A stretch of DNA of 15,930 nucleotides from Thiobacillus sp. UBA2487 (GCA_002341815.1 DDOT01000043.1:1-15930); one strand, 5' to 3'; positions 9,457 to 15,930 are shown, counted from the first letter of the stretch. Program-made: numbers and translations. Notes: generated by a model from the sequence alone, not told the origin.

Positions 9457-9471
9457 GCGTGATGATCACGC
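9457..9471. terminator. Inverted repeat in the gap between convergent genes (possible weak terminator)
   Basis: GCGTGAT and ATCACGC flank a single G, giving at least a 5-bp GC-rich stem with a 5-base loop. A short TTTTG follows on the plus strand after AGGA (9473-9480). The site lies 20 bases after the kinase stop and 26 bases before the end of the TRAP protein gene. The U-tract is poor, so terminator function is uncertain. Confidence 0.35.
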
Positions 9472-9496
9472 AGGATTTTGTTACAAAAATGAAAAA

Positions 9497-10579
9497 CTAT
9501 TTCACATAACACATGAAGTTTTCATATGGCTCTTCACACACCTTGAACCACTGCAATTCTGATTCAAGAAACACCCGCCACTGTGCATAAATCGTTTTGA
9601 ATACCGGATTGCGTGCCGATTCTTCGTCATACAACGCCCAAGACGCTTGTCGGGCTTTCAGCATGACATCCTTGGGAAAAGCATGCAATTTAACGCCTTC
9701 CTGCACCAAGCGCATCAAGGCCGGCGGGTTAACGGCGTCATAGGTGGCCAGCATTTTCAGATTGGCTTCGGCGGCTGCCACCTCAAACGCCTGACGATAA
9801 GGTTCAGGCAATGCCTGCCATTTTTGCAAGTTCACCATGAACGATAATTGCGGCCCGCCTTCCCACCAACCGGGATAGTAATAGTTTTTGGCGATTTTCT
9901 GAAAGCCCAGTCGTTCGTCATCATAAGGACCTACCCACTCTGCCGCATCGATGGCGCCGGTTTCCAATGCCGGGTAAATATCGCTGCCCGGCAAGGTTTG
10001 CGGCACCACGCCGAGACGGGCCATGATTTTGCCACCCAAACCCGGAATACGCATTTTTAACCCTTTCAGGTCGGCCAGCGAATGAATTTCATGCCGAAAC
10101 CAGCCGCCCATCTGCGCGCCAGTGTTGCCACCGGGAAACTGGATAATGTTGTAAGATTTATATAACTCGCGCAGCAATTGCAAGCCGCCCCCGTTATACA
10201 TCCAGGCATTTTGCTGGCGGGCGCTCAAGCCAAACGGTACTGCCGTATCGAAGGCGAACGCCAGATTTTTACCCACATAGTAATAACCTGCACTATGACC
10301 GCATTCTACCGTGCCATTTTGCACGGCATCCAGCACTTGCAAACCGGGCACCAATTCGCCACCGGCAAACACCCGGATGTTGAATTTGCCGCCCGTGAGT
10401 CCGGCCACACGGGTCGACAACTGTTCGGCGGCCAAATAAATCGTATCGAGGCTTTTCGGAAAGCTGGACGCCAAACGCCAACTGATATGCGGCAATTCCG
10501 TAGACGCAGCCATGGCACGACCTGTCGCACCGGCCAAGCCAGCCCCTGCGATTCCTTTGATAAAATTCCGCCGTTGCAT
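9497..10579 (-). CDS. dctP: TRAP transporter solute-binding protein (DctP/TakP type), Tat-exported
   Basis: Periplasmic substrate-binding protein of a tripartite ATP-independent transporter, which takes up organic acids with the membrane subunits DctQ and DctM. The 360-residue protein begins MQRRNFIKGIAGAGLAG, a twin-arginine signal with a likely AMA|A cleavage near residue 24. The family motifs are QMGGWFR (156-162), MRIPGLGG (176-183, the carboxylate-binding arginine R177), EWVGPYDD (214-221) and YYYPGWWEGG (233-242); the last two resemble 2-oxoacid-binding TakP proteins. I chose the ATG at 10579 over in-frame ATGs further upstream (10606, 10594, 10585) because a GAGGA (10589-10585) lies 5 bases before it and the Tat motif then sits at the N-terminus. 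No dctQ or dctM gene is next to it: the neighbours are glnS (divergent) and the kinase (convergent), so it is an orphan subunit here. Confidence 0.9.
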   Translation of the reverse strand: MQRRNFIKGIAGAGLAGATGRAMAASTELPHISWRLASSFPKSLDTIYLAAEQLSTRVAGLTGGKFNIRVFAGGELVPGLQVLDAVQNGTVECGHSAGYYYVGKNLAFAFDTAVPFGLSARQQNAWMYNGGGLQLLRELYKSYNIIQFPGGNTGAQMGGWFRHEIHSLADLKGLKMRIPGLGGKIMARLGVVPQTLPGSDIYPALETGAIDAAEWVGPYDDERLGFQKIAKNYYYPGWWEGGPQLSFMVNLQKWQALPEPYRQAFEVAAAEANLKMLATYDAVNPPALMRLVQEGVKLHAFPKDVMLKARQASWALYDEESARNPVFKTIYAQWRVFLESELQWFKVCEEPYENFMCYVK

Positions 10580-10612
10580 TACCATCCTCGACATTGTTCT
10601 GAGCAAATCACG

Positions 10613-10618
10613 ATTATA
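10613..10618 (-). promoter_or_regulatory. Candidate -10 box of the TRAP solute-binding protein gene
   Basis: The minus strand reads a consensus TATAAT, which would start a transcript about 27 bases before the ATG at 10579. No good -35 is found at 16-18 bases. For glnS on the other strand of this 69-bp gap I see no convincing promoter. Confidence 0.35.
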
Positions 10619-10648
10619 CGTTCAACTGTAAGGCATCACACATTACTT

Positions 10649-12328
10649 ATGTCCGAAACCACTGAAAAACCCGTTGTATCCAACTTTATTCGCAATATCA
10701 TCGACGATGACAATGCCAACCAGAAGTGGCACGGCCGTGTGGCCACCCGTTTTCCGCCAGAACCGAATGGTTATCTGCATTACGGCCATGCCAAATCCAT
10801 TTTCCTGAATTTCGGATTGGCGCGCGATTATGCCGGCGAATGCCACATGCGATTCGACGATACCAACCCGGAAAAAGAAGAGCAGGAATATGTCGATTCG
10901 ATTCTTGAATCCGTACGCTGGCTTGGATTTGATTGGGGCGAACACCTGTATTACGCATCCGATTATTTTGACCGTTTGTACGCCTTCGCAGAGTACCTGA
11001 TTGAACAAGGGTTGGCCTACGTTGACAGCCAAAATGCCGACGAAATGCGTGCCAATCGCGGTACACACCTCGAACCGGGGCGAAATAGCCCTTGGCGCGA
11101 GCGTAGCGTCGCCGACAATCTGGATTTATTCCGGCGCATGAAAGCGGGTGAATTCGCCGATGGCGAACATGTTTTGCGGGTGAAAATCGACATGGCGTCG
11201 CCCAACTTCAATTTACGCGACCCCGTGATTTACCGTATTCGTCACGCCGAGCATCACCGCACGGGCAACCAGTGGTGCATTTATCCGCTGTATGACTACA
11301 CCCACTGCCTATCGGATGCGCTGGAGCAGATCACTCACTCGATTTGCACCCTCGAATTTGAAGACCATCGTCCGCTTTACGACTGGGTGTTAGACCAACT
11401 GATGCCACGCATTGGCTGGCATTCGCAACAGATTGAATTCGCTCGTCTTAATCTGACTTACGTCGTACTATCCAAACGGAAATTAATTCAACTGGTTGAA
11501 TCGGGAGCGGTGAATGGCTGGGATGACCCCCGTCTGCCCACCCTGGTCGGTGCACGGCGACGCGGCTTTACGCCGGAAGGCTTCAAACTGTTCACTGACC
11601 GGATTGGCGTATCGAAAGCCGACTCGTGGATCGACATGAGCGTTTTAGAGGACTGTATGCGCGAAGACCTGAATCAACGCGCAGAACGCCGGATTGCGGT
11701 CCTTGACCCGGTCAAGCTGATTATCGACAATTATCCGCTCGACAGTCGGGAAACGTGTTTGGCGCCCAACCATCCCCTCAAGCCTGAGATGGGAAAACGG
11801 GAAATCGAGTTTCAGCGCGAATTATGGATTGAACGCGATGATTACATGGAAACCCCGGTTAAAGGCTTTTTCCGCCTGTCTCCGGGCAACAAAGTGCGCC
11901 TGCGTTATGCCTTCGTCATTGAGTGCAGCGGCGCAACCTATGATGCAAACGGCCACCTGCTGACCATCCATGCCAACTATTTGCCGGAAACCAAATCCGG
12001 CACACCGGGTTCTGACAGCGTCAAGGTGAAAGGTAACATCCACTGGTTACCGGTACACACGGCGACCGACGCCGAGGTTCGTTTGTATGATCGCCTGTTT
12101 CGCGTTCCTCATCCTGGGGCAGAGCAAGATTTTATTCTGGATATCAACCCCGAATCGGTTCGGATCATTCAGGCGCAAATCGAATCGAGCTTGCGAGACG
12201 CCCCCGCAGAAACGCGTTTTCAGTTTGAACGTCATGGCTATTTTGTGGCCGATCGCTACGATCACAGTCCCGATACCCCCGTGTTCAATCGCACGGTCGG
12301 ACTGAAAGACACATGGCAAAAGCGTTGA
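10649..12328 (+). CDS. glnS: Glutaminyl-tRNA synthetase
   Basis: Class I aminoacyl-tRNA synthetase that charges tRNA-Gln with glutamine in the cytosol. At 559 residues it is close to E. coli GlnS (554). The ATP-binding HIGH motif is HYGH (44-47) in RFPPEPNGYLHYGHAKS, and the KMSKS motif is VLSKR (273-277), where E. coli has VMSKR. The catalytic core features MRFDDTNPEKE (67-77) and YDYTHCLSDALEQITHSICT (215-234) are intact, followed by the C-terminal beta-barrel anticodon-binding domains. The reading frame is open further upstream (from about 10178, antisense to the TRAP gene), but homology begins at MSETTEKPVVSNFI, so I place the start at 10649. The Shine-Dalgarno is weak (an AAGG 15 bases upstream). 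It is a single gene, divergent from the TRAP gene and convergent with the LysR gene. Confidence 0.97.
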   Translation: MSETTEKPVVSNFIRNIIDDDNANQKWHGRVATRFPPEPNGYLHYGHAKSIFLNFGLARDYAGECHMRFDDTNPEKEEQEYVDSILESVRWLGFDWGEHLYYASDYFDRLYAFAEYLIEQGLAYVDSQNADEMRANRGTHLEPGRNSPWRERSVADNLDLFRRMKAGEFADGEHVLRVKIDMASPNFNLRDPVIYRIRHAEHHRTGNQWCIYPLYDYTHCLSDALEQITHSICTLEFEDHRPLYDWVLDQLMPRIGWHSQQIEFARLNLTYVVLSKRKLIQLVESGAVNGWDDPRLPTLVGARRRGFTPEGFKLFTDRIGVSKADSWIDMSVLEDCMREDLNQRAERRIAVLDPVKLIIDNYPLDSRETCLAPNHPLKPEMGKREIEFQRELWIERDDYMETPVKGFFRLSPGNKVRLRYAFVIECSGATYDANGHLLTIHANYLPETKSGTPGSDSVKVKGNIHWLPVHTATDAEVRLYDRLFRVPHPGAEQDFILDINPESVRIIQAQIESSLRDAPAETRFQFERHGYFVADRYDHSPDTPVFNRTVGLKDTWQKR

Positions 12329-12353
12329 GCGCGAGTTGCATGAGATGAGAGCA

Positions 12354-12390
12354 TCAGCGCATGTGCAGCATGCGCTGACCCGATTCGGGT
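12354..12390. terminator. Two adjacent inverted repeats between convergent glnS and yeiE
   Basis: A perfect 10-bp stem TCAGCGCATG / CATGCGCTGA with a 5-base loop (12354-12378) is followed at once by a second inverted repeat ACCCGA-T-TCGGGT (12378-12390). No T-run follows on either strand, so this is not a textbook intrinsic terminator, but the site, 25 bases after glnS and between convergent genes, fits a transcription barrier. A weaker stem CATCCGT / ACGGATG lies at 12457-12484, just beyond the yeiE stop. I see nothing else in the 166-bp gap. Confidence 0.4.
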
Positions 12391-12494
12391 CGTTCATGCC
12401 CATTGTTTTACAGCCGCTTTTCAGCGAACAGGATAGTAATTTGCTCGACGCAAGGCCATCCGTTCACCTCACGGCGCACGGATGAACCATCGCC

Positions 12495-13418
12495 TCAAGA
12501 ACCACGTATTTGTTGTAAAAATTCCATTAATTGCGCCAACCCACGGGTAAGTTTCTTCTGTTTGTGCATGACGATATAAAAACTACGCGTGAAGCGTGGC
12601 AACGGGGTCGGCAACACCTGTAATGCACCGTTTGCCAACATATCACTCACCACATAGCGCGACAGACAACTTATACCCAACCCGTTAGCCGCCGCCCGTT
12701 TGATGGCTTCCGAATCGCCAAATTCAACCCCATGCCGCAAGTGATGCAGATACGGCAACAAGGCTTCATTGATATTTTCCCGCGTTCCTGAACCCGGTTC
12801 GCGCAACAACCAGATTGCTTCTCTCAGAGTTTCCAGCGAAACCGCATCGGCCCCATTTTTCAGCTTAACCGCATCGGTGGGCGACGCCACCACCACCAAC
12901 TCATCTTCTAACCAGGGTTGCACCATGAGTTCAGTGTCATGACAGTATCCCTCAATCAAGCCAATATCCAGCTCAAAATTAACCAATTTTTGGCTGATTG
13001 CTGCGGTATTTTCAATGATAACCTGCGCCTGCCAACCGGGCTGCGCCTTTTCAGGCAAGCGTGAACGAAAACGCGCCAATATATCCGGCAAAATATAATT
13101 GCCGATCGTCGTACTGGCACCAATACGCAAACCGCCGGTTTGCAATTGCTCATCTTCTGCCCATCGTTCGATACCCACCGCAGCATCCAGTAATGCCAAT
13201 GCTTGCGGTAACAACGTGCGCCCATTGTGATTGATCAACAGGCGTTTTGATACCCGATCAAACAAACTCATGCCCAAGGTGCGCTCAAGTTCGTTGAGCG
13301 CGGCACTGGTTGCCGACTGCGACAATGCAATGACATCGGCAGCGGCACTGGTACTACCATGTTCAACCACAGCAATAAATATTTGTAATTGCCGCAAACT
13401 TAAACGGACTTGACTCAT
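12495..13418 (-). CDS. yeiE: LysR-family transcription regulator, YeiE-like
   Basis: DNA-binding regulator with an N-terminal winged helix-turn-helix (about 5-65: LRQLQIFIAVVEHGSTSAAA, then ALSQSATSAALNELERTLG and LFDRVSKRL) and a two-lobed effector domain (about 92-300). Similarity to E. coli YeiE runs through the effector domain: STIGNYILP, DIGLIEGYCHDTEL, PWLEDELVV, LREPGSGTRE, SEAIKRAAANGLGISCLSR. YeiE-type proteins have been described as sulfite-responsive; that is family knowledge, not visible here. At 307 residues the length is typical. The ATG at 13418 follows a weak GGTG. It is divergent from a yeiH gene, the same partnership seen in enterobacteria, so it probably controls that gene and itself through the 114-bp gap. 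Confidence 0.93.
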   Translation of the reverse strand: MSQVRLSLRQLQIFIAVVEHGSTSAAADVIALSQSATSAALNELERTLGMSLFDRVSKRLLINHNGRTLLPQALALLDAAVGIERWAEDEQLQTGGLRIGASTTIGNYILPDILARFRSRLPEKAQPGWQAQVIIENTAAISQKLVNFELDIGLIEGYCHDTELMVQPWLEDELVVVASPTDAVKLKNGADAVSLETLREAIWLLREPGSGTRENINEALLPYLHHLRHGVEFGDSEAIKRAAANGLGISCLSRYVVSDMLANGALQVLPTPLPRFTRSFYIVMHKQKKLTRGLAQLMEFLQQIRGS

Positions 13419-13448
13419 TCCAACACCATTAACCCAAACTATAAATCA

Positions 13449-13476
13449 ATTATACGAAAACAAATCATTTTGTAAA
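13449..13476 (-). promoter_or_regulatory. Candidate yeiE promoter
   Basis: The minus strand reads TTTACA (13476-13471), a 16-base spacer, and consensus TATAAT (13454-13449). Transcription would begin about 24 bases before the yeiE ATG. The -35 overlaps that of the yeiH promoter almost completely, so the two should compete or share control. Confidence 0.55.
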
Positions 13477-13483
13477 TCAAAAT
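13467..13483. promoter_or_regulatory. Candidate LysR-type operator over both -35 boxes
   Basis: ATTTTG (13467-13472) and CAAAAT (13478-13483) form an inverted repeat with a 5-base spacer, containing the T-N11-A form typical of LysR-type sites. A second, overlapping inverted repeat ACAAA-TCAT-TTTGT lies at 13460-13473. The location between the two promoters fits autoregulation and control of yeiH by the YeiE-like protein. The region is A+T-rich, so chance is possible. Confidence 0.45.
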
Positions 13484-13497
13484 TTCCGTAATACAAT
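13470..13497 (+). promoter_or_regulatory. Candidate yeiH promoter
   Basis: TTGTAA (13470-13475), a 16-base spacer and TACAAT (13492-13497) give a plausible sigma-70 promoter; transcription would start about 29 bases before the yeiH ATG. The modest -35 fits activation by a LysR regulator. Confidence 0.5.
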
Positions 13498-13532
13498 ACC
13501 ATCATTCGCTTTATTCTTACGGAAAATCAATC

Positions 13533-14642
13533 ATGTCGCATGCACATCACCATCAACCCAAGCCAGCCAAAACCTGGGGATTGATTCTGAGCTTCATCGT
13601 CGCCATCGGGGGCTACGAACTGGCAGGTCTCGACTGGTCAAAAACCCATGGTTTCAGCGCGTTGACCATTGCCATTGTGTTGGGCATGATCATCGGCAAC
13701 ACATTCTACGGCCAAGTTGCCCACCAGTGCGCACCGGGTGTGGATTATGCCAAAAGATTCCTGCTGCGCACCGGCGTGGTGTTGTTCGGCCTGCGACTGA
13801 CACTGCAAAACGTCATGCAGGTGGGATTGCCCGGCGTATTGGTTGATACCATCATCATTCTCAGCACCTTTATGCTGGCGACCATAATCGGTACGCGTGT
13901 ATTCAAGCTTGATCGTAAAGCCTGTATGTTAATCGGGGTTGGCTCATCCATTTGTGGCGCGGCAGCGGTCATGGGAGCAGAGCCTGTGGTAAAAGGTCGG
14001 GCTGAACACGTCACGATTGCCGTTGCCACCGTCGTGGTATTTGGCACCATTGCCATTTTCCTGTACCCGGTATTGTACAGCATGCACATACCCTTTCTGC
14101 CAACTGATCCACGTATTTTCGGGGTGTATGAGGGATCAACCATTCACGAGGTAGCACAGGTGGCAGCAGCAGCCAGTAACTTGCAGGACAATGGCGCAGC
14201 CGTGATCGCCAAAATGGTGCGCGTCATGCTGATGGCACCGTTTCTGATTGGACTGTCTGCCTGGTTGGCGCGTGATCCTGCCCATCATGCCGATCAAGAC
14301 GGACCAACGGGTGGCAGCCATAAAATTGTCATTCCTTGGTTTGCCTTTGGTTTTATCGGCATGGTCATCCTCAACTCGCTGATCGAATCGCAAGGTATGC
14401 ACGCCTTTTGGGCAAACAACCAAGCATTGGCTGGCGCAACCCATGGCACCATCGGTTACATCAACAAATTTTTGGACAACATCATTCTGGCAATGGCGAT
14501 GGGCGCTTTGGGGTTGACCACGCATATCAAAGCCATCCAACAAGCTGGCGTCAAACCTATCTTGCTGGCGCTCATTTTATTTGTCTGGTTGATTATTGGT
14601 GGTGCTGCGATCAACGTGGGCGTATACGGCCTGTTCAACTAA
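13533..14642 (+). CDS. yeiH: YeiH/UPF0324-family membrane protein (putative sulfate or sulfite exporter)
   Basis: Integral inner-membrane protein of 369 residues, all of it made of hydrophobic helices (about ten) joined by short loops. The family signature GSSICGAAAVMGAEPVVKG (137-155) and the EGSTIHEVAQV motif (200-210) are both present and close to E. coli YeiH. The N-terminus is histidine-rich (MSHAHHH), and a short polar loop AHHADQDGPTGGSH occurs in the second half; the histidine-rich start could bind metal but I would not read much into it. Some family members have been proposed to export sulfate or sulfite made during sulfonate breakdown; the substrate here is inferred only from the family and the YeiE-like neighbour. 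The ATG at 13533 has a GGA 9 bases upstream. It is divergent from yeiE by 114 bp and appears to be transcribed alone. Confidence 0.92.
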   Translation: MSHAHHHQPKPAKTWGLILSFIVAIGGYELAGLDWSKTHGFSALTIAIVLGMIIGNTFYGQVAHQCAPGVDYAKRFLLRTGVVLFGLRLTLQNVMQVGLPGVLVDTIIILSTFMLATIIGTRVFKLDRKACMLIGVGSSICGAAAVMGAEPVVKGRAEHVTIAVATVVVFGTIAIFLYPVLYSMHIPFLPTDPRIFGVYEGSTIHEVAQVAAAASNLQDNGAAVIAKMVRVMLMAPFLIGLSAWLARDPAHHADQDGPTGGSHKIVIPWFAFGFIGMVILNSLIESQGMHAFWANNQALAGATHGTIGYINKFLDNIILAMAMGALGLTTHIKAIQQAGVKPILLALILFVWLIIGGAAINVGVYGLFN

Positions 14643-14652
14643 CCGCCATTCG

Positions 14653-14683
14653 CCGGCATGCCATAGCCCGTCTTGCATGCCGG
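14653..14683 (+). repeat. Inverted repeat just after yeiH
   Basis: CCGGCATGC (14653-14661) and GCATGCCGG (14675-14683) form a perfect 9-bp stem with a 13-base loop, 11 bases after the yeiH stop. No T-run follows (TTATTACC), so it may protect the 3' end or be part of a larger structure rather than terminate. Confidence 0.5.
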
Positions 14684-14750
14684 TTATTACCAAGCCCCAG
14701 CACCGATTATTCCGCCTCTAAACCGATCAGCCAGCGCATGCCGGGGATTA
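14675..14750 (+). repeat. Imperfect 15-bp direct repeat GCATGCCGG-NN-ATTA
   Basis: The two copies are 14675-14689 and 14736-14750, differing only at the two central bases (TT versus GG). The GCATGCCGG block of either copy can pair with CCGGCATGC at 14653-14661, so alternative hairpins are possible. The 241-bp gap 14643-14883 holds this, a terminator-like hairpin and the marR promoter, and no gene I can support. Confidence 0.5.
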
Positions 14751-14778
14751 TATCGGCATAACATACCATTAAGCGTCT

Positions 14779-14810
14779 GCCGACTTATGTGACAATAAGA
14801 GGCATTTTTT
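14779..14810 (+). terminator. Possible intrinsic terminator downstream of yeiH
   Basis: A stem of GCC/GGC and CTTAT/ATAAG with a small internal bulge and a 6-base loop (14779-14803) is followed by A and six T bases (14805-14810). It lies 137 bases after the yeiH stop and just before the marR promoter, a suitable place to insulate the two. The stem is fairly weak. Confidence 0.45.
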
Positions 14811-14820
14811 ATACTCAAAT

Positions 14821-14851
14821 ATATCATACTTTGATATTATCACAATGTGAT
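14821..14851. promoter_or_regulatory. Two palindromes in the marR promoter (candidate operators)
   Basis: ATATCA-N5-TGATAT (14821-14837) overlaps the -35 box, and ATCACA-A-TGTGAT (14839-14851) lies in the spacer between -35 and -10. MarR-family repressors typically bind palindromes of this size in their own promoters, so these are likely autoregulatory sites (inference). Confidence 0.5.
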
Positions 14852-14859
14852 GTTATATT
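14831..14859 (+). promoter_or_regulatory. marR promoter
   Basis: TTGATA (14831-14836), exactly 17 bases, then TATATT (14854-14859): five of six matches to consensus in each box. The transcript would start about 18 bases before the ATG at 14884. This is the best-formed sigma-70 promoter in the window. Confidence 0.65.
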
Positions 14860-14883
14860 AGCCACTTTTTTAGATTACCTCGT

Positions 14884-15324
14884 ATGAACAACCACTTGGC
14901 AACCGAAAACACCAACCCACACAAGAATAAATTTACCGTTCTGTCGGATTTTCGTTATCAACTACGACGCTACATGCGTTTTAGTGAAGCGTTAACCAAC
15001 AAGCATGGCATAACCAATCTTCAATATCTGCTGTTGCTGCATATCAAGGCATATCAGAATCGTGAGTGGGCAACGATTGGCGAGCTTGCAGAAAAACTGC
15101 AAGCGCATCATCACGGTGCAGTTGCCCTGATTTCTCGTTGCGAAAAATTAGAATTGGTTTACCGCAAGCGCAGCGCATTAGATAAACGTGAAGTGGAAGT
15201 ACACCTAACGCCAAAAGGCGACCAATTGGTGACGGTTCTCGCCGATCAGCACCGTAACGAATTACTTGATTTACAGAATGTATTCAAAGTACCTGATGCA
15301 CAAACATTCACACCCGCTGAATAA
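14884..15324 (+). CDS. MarR-family transcription regulator
   Basis: A 146-residue dimeric winged-helix regulator. The recognition region runs about 64-90 (TIGELAEKLQAHHHGAVALISRCEKL, in parts), and the wing ends in DKREVEVHLTPKG (100-112), the classic MarR pattern of a D-x-R loop followed by a beta-hairpin. Flanking helices that form the dimer are present at both ends. The ATG at 14884 has no good Shine-Dalgarno, but the well-placed promoter and the lack of a competing start support it. It precedes an EmrB-like MFS transporter by 83 bp on the same strand, the common arrangement of a MarR repressor that controls drug export and its own synthesis. The ligand is unknown. Confidence 0.9.
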   Translation: MNNHLATENTNPHKNKFTVLSDFRYQLRRYMRFSEALTNKHGITNLQYLLLLHIKAYQNREWATIGELAEKLQAHHHGAVALISRCEKLELVYRKRSALDKREVEVHLTPKGDQLVTVLADQHRNELLDLQNVFKVPDAQTFTPAE

Positions 15325-15366
15325 TCGCGCCCGATACCGCTACCCATGTACACAAAATTAACCACA

Positions 15367-15398
15367 TGATTTGATATCGGAAAAATAACTTCAAATCA
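15367..15398. promoter_or_regulatory. Inverted repeat upstream of the MFS transporter gene
   Basis: TGATTTGA (15367-15374) and TCAAATCA (15391-15398) are exact reverse complements separated by 16 bases. The left arm overlaps TTTGATAT (15370-15377), an octamer also found in the marR operator region (14830-14837). It could be a second binding site for the MarR protein or an mRNA hairpin just before the start codon. Confidence 0.4.
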
Positions 15399-15407
15399 AT
15401 CACTCCC

Positions 15408-15930
15408 ATGATACAACGTACGCTAGACCGATGGTTTTTTCCCGTTAAAAGGGCTTCGCGCATATTGCCACCAACACAATTTGTGCTACTGAACCTGATA
15501 CTGGGAATTGGCCATTTTTTGGTGCTGTTGAATGCGGGCGCTTATCTGCCCATGTTGCCCAATGTCGCCGGCAAATTGGGAGATGGTTTGGCTTATGCCG
15601 TTTGGGGTCAAACCGATTATTTCACAGCAATGGGTGCCGCATTTTTAACCACCCGTGATTTAATGCGCCGATTTGGACCAAAAAATGTTGTTATATTGGC
15701 CTATCTGCTGTTCGCAACAGCCAGTTTGCGGGCCAGCCTGACCACTGATCATCTGTTTTTATACACCGCATTGCGCGTGATCCAAGGTTTGGCCGCTGGT
15801 ATAAGCATTATTCCTTCCTTTTATTTGCTGCTGGAATATTACCGCCTCAAGCAGCAAAAAATGGCGGTAGCATTATGGGGGTTCGCTGTATTTGTGCCGT
15901 ATTCGCTGGGACCCGCTATGGGCGGCTGGT
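15408..15930 (+). CDS. MFS drug transporter, EmrB/DHA2-like (N-terminal part, cut by window end)
   Basis: An open frame runs from the ATG at 15408 to the window edge (174 codons); an in-frame TGA 12 codons upstream (15372-15374) and no other start between fix the N-terminus. A cytoplasmic start rich in basic residues is followed by about five hydrophobic helices. The motif RVIQGLAAG (motif B) and the GPAMGGW at the end of the visible part (motif C, typical of drug:H+ antiporters) place it in the DHA group of the major facilitator superfamily; LMRRFGPKNVV is a version of the motif A loop. The Shine-Dalgarno is poor. It follows the MarR gene and is probably co-regulated with it. Whether an EmrA-like adaptor lies downstream cannot be seen. 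Confidence 0.88.
   Translation, partial: MIQRTLDRWFFPVKRASRILPPTQFVLLNLILGIGHFLVLLNAGAYLPMLPNVAGKLGDGLAYAVWGQTDYFTAMGAAFLTTRDLMRRFGPKNVVILAYLLFATASLRASLTTDHLFLYTALRVIQGLAAGISIIPSFYLLLEYYRLKQQKMAVALWGFAVFVPYSLGPAMGGW

Noticed and set aside
10580..10606. Longer start for the TRAP solute-binding protein at 10606
   Set aside because: It would put nine residues before the twin-arginine signal and ignore the GAGGA site 5 bases before the ATG at 10579.
10178..10648. A long N-terminal extension of glnS
   Set aside because: The open frame runs antisense to the TRAP protein gene and has no similarity to GlnRS, whose homology and length fit a start at 10649.
1..15930. CRISPR array, prophage, transposase, tRNA or rRNA
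   Set aside because: I saw no regularly spaced repeats, no phage or transposase coding sequence, and no cloverleaf or rRNA signature on either strand, though a covariance-model scan was not possible.

Overview
The window (about half G+C) looks like an ordinary chromosomal stretch of a proteobacterium, most likely beta- or gammaproteobacterial. The clues are an MdtABC-type RND efflux system, a glutaminyl-tRNA synthetase of the bacterial GlnS type, a full-length Smc (not MukB), and a YeiE/YeiH-type pair. I cannot name the genus. I saw no tRNA, rRNA, CRISPR array, transposase, phage gene or plasmid gene.

Layout. At 1-4512 on the minus strand lies an efflux operon read mdtA, mdtB, mdtC, with mdtC cut by the window edge. 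At 4705-8205, also minus, is smc. Divergent from it, 46 bp away, is a short FGGY sugar kinase (8252-9436, plus), which converges on a Tat-exported TRAP-type solute-binding protein (9497-10579, minus). Divergent from that is glnS (10649-12328, plus), converging on a YeiE-like LysR regulator (12495-13418, minus). The regulator is divergent from its probable target, a YeiH/UPF0324 membrane protein (13533-14642, plus). The last block is a MarR-family regulator (14884-15324) followed by an EmrB-like MFS drug transporter (from 15408, cut by the window end).

How the genes relate. Two multidrug-type export systems (MdtABC at one end, MarR plus MFS at the other) flank housekeeping genes (smc, glnS) and two metabolic or transport genes. 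The YeiE/YeiH pair suggests sulfite or sulfate handling, by family knowledge only.

Most of the non-coding interest is in the gaps: an 8-bp-arm palindrome between smc and the kinase whose arms each contain a -10-like hexamer; a 23-bp near-identical repeat at 4529 and 9433; face-to-face yeiE and yeiH promoters sharing one -35 region under an inverted repeat; a well-formed marR promoter with two embedded palindromes; and a 241-bp gap after yeiH with repeated GCATGCCGG blocks and a terminator-like hairpin. I found no convincing evidence of a new multi-gene system; the findings are mainly regulatory and of moderate interest.
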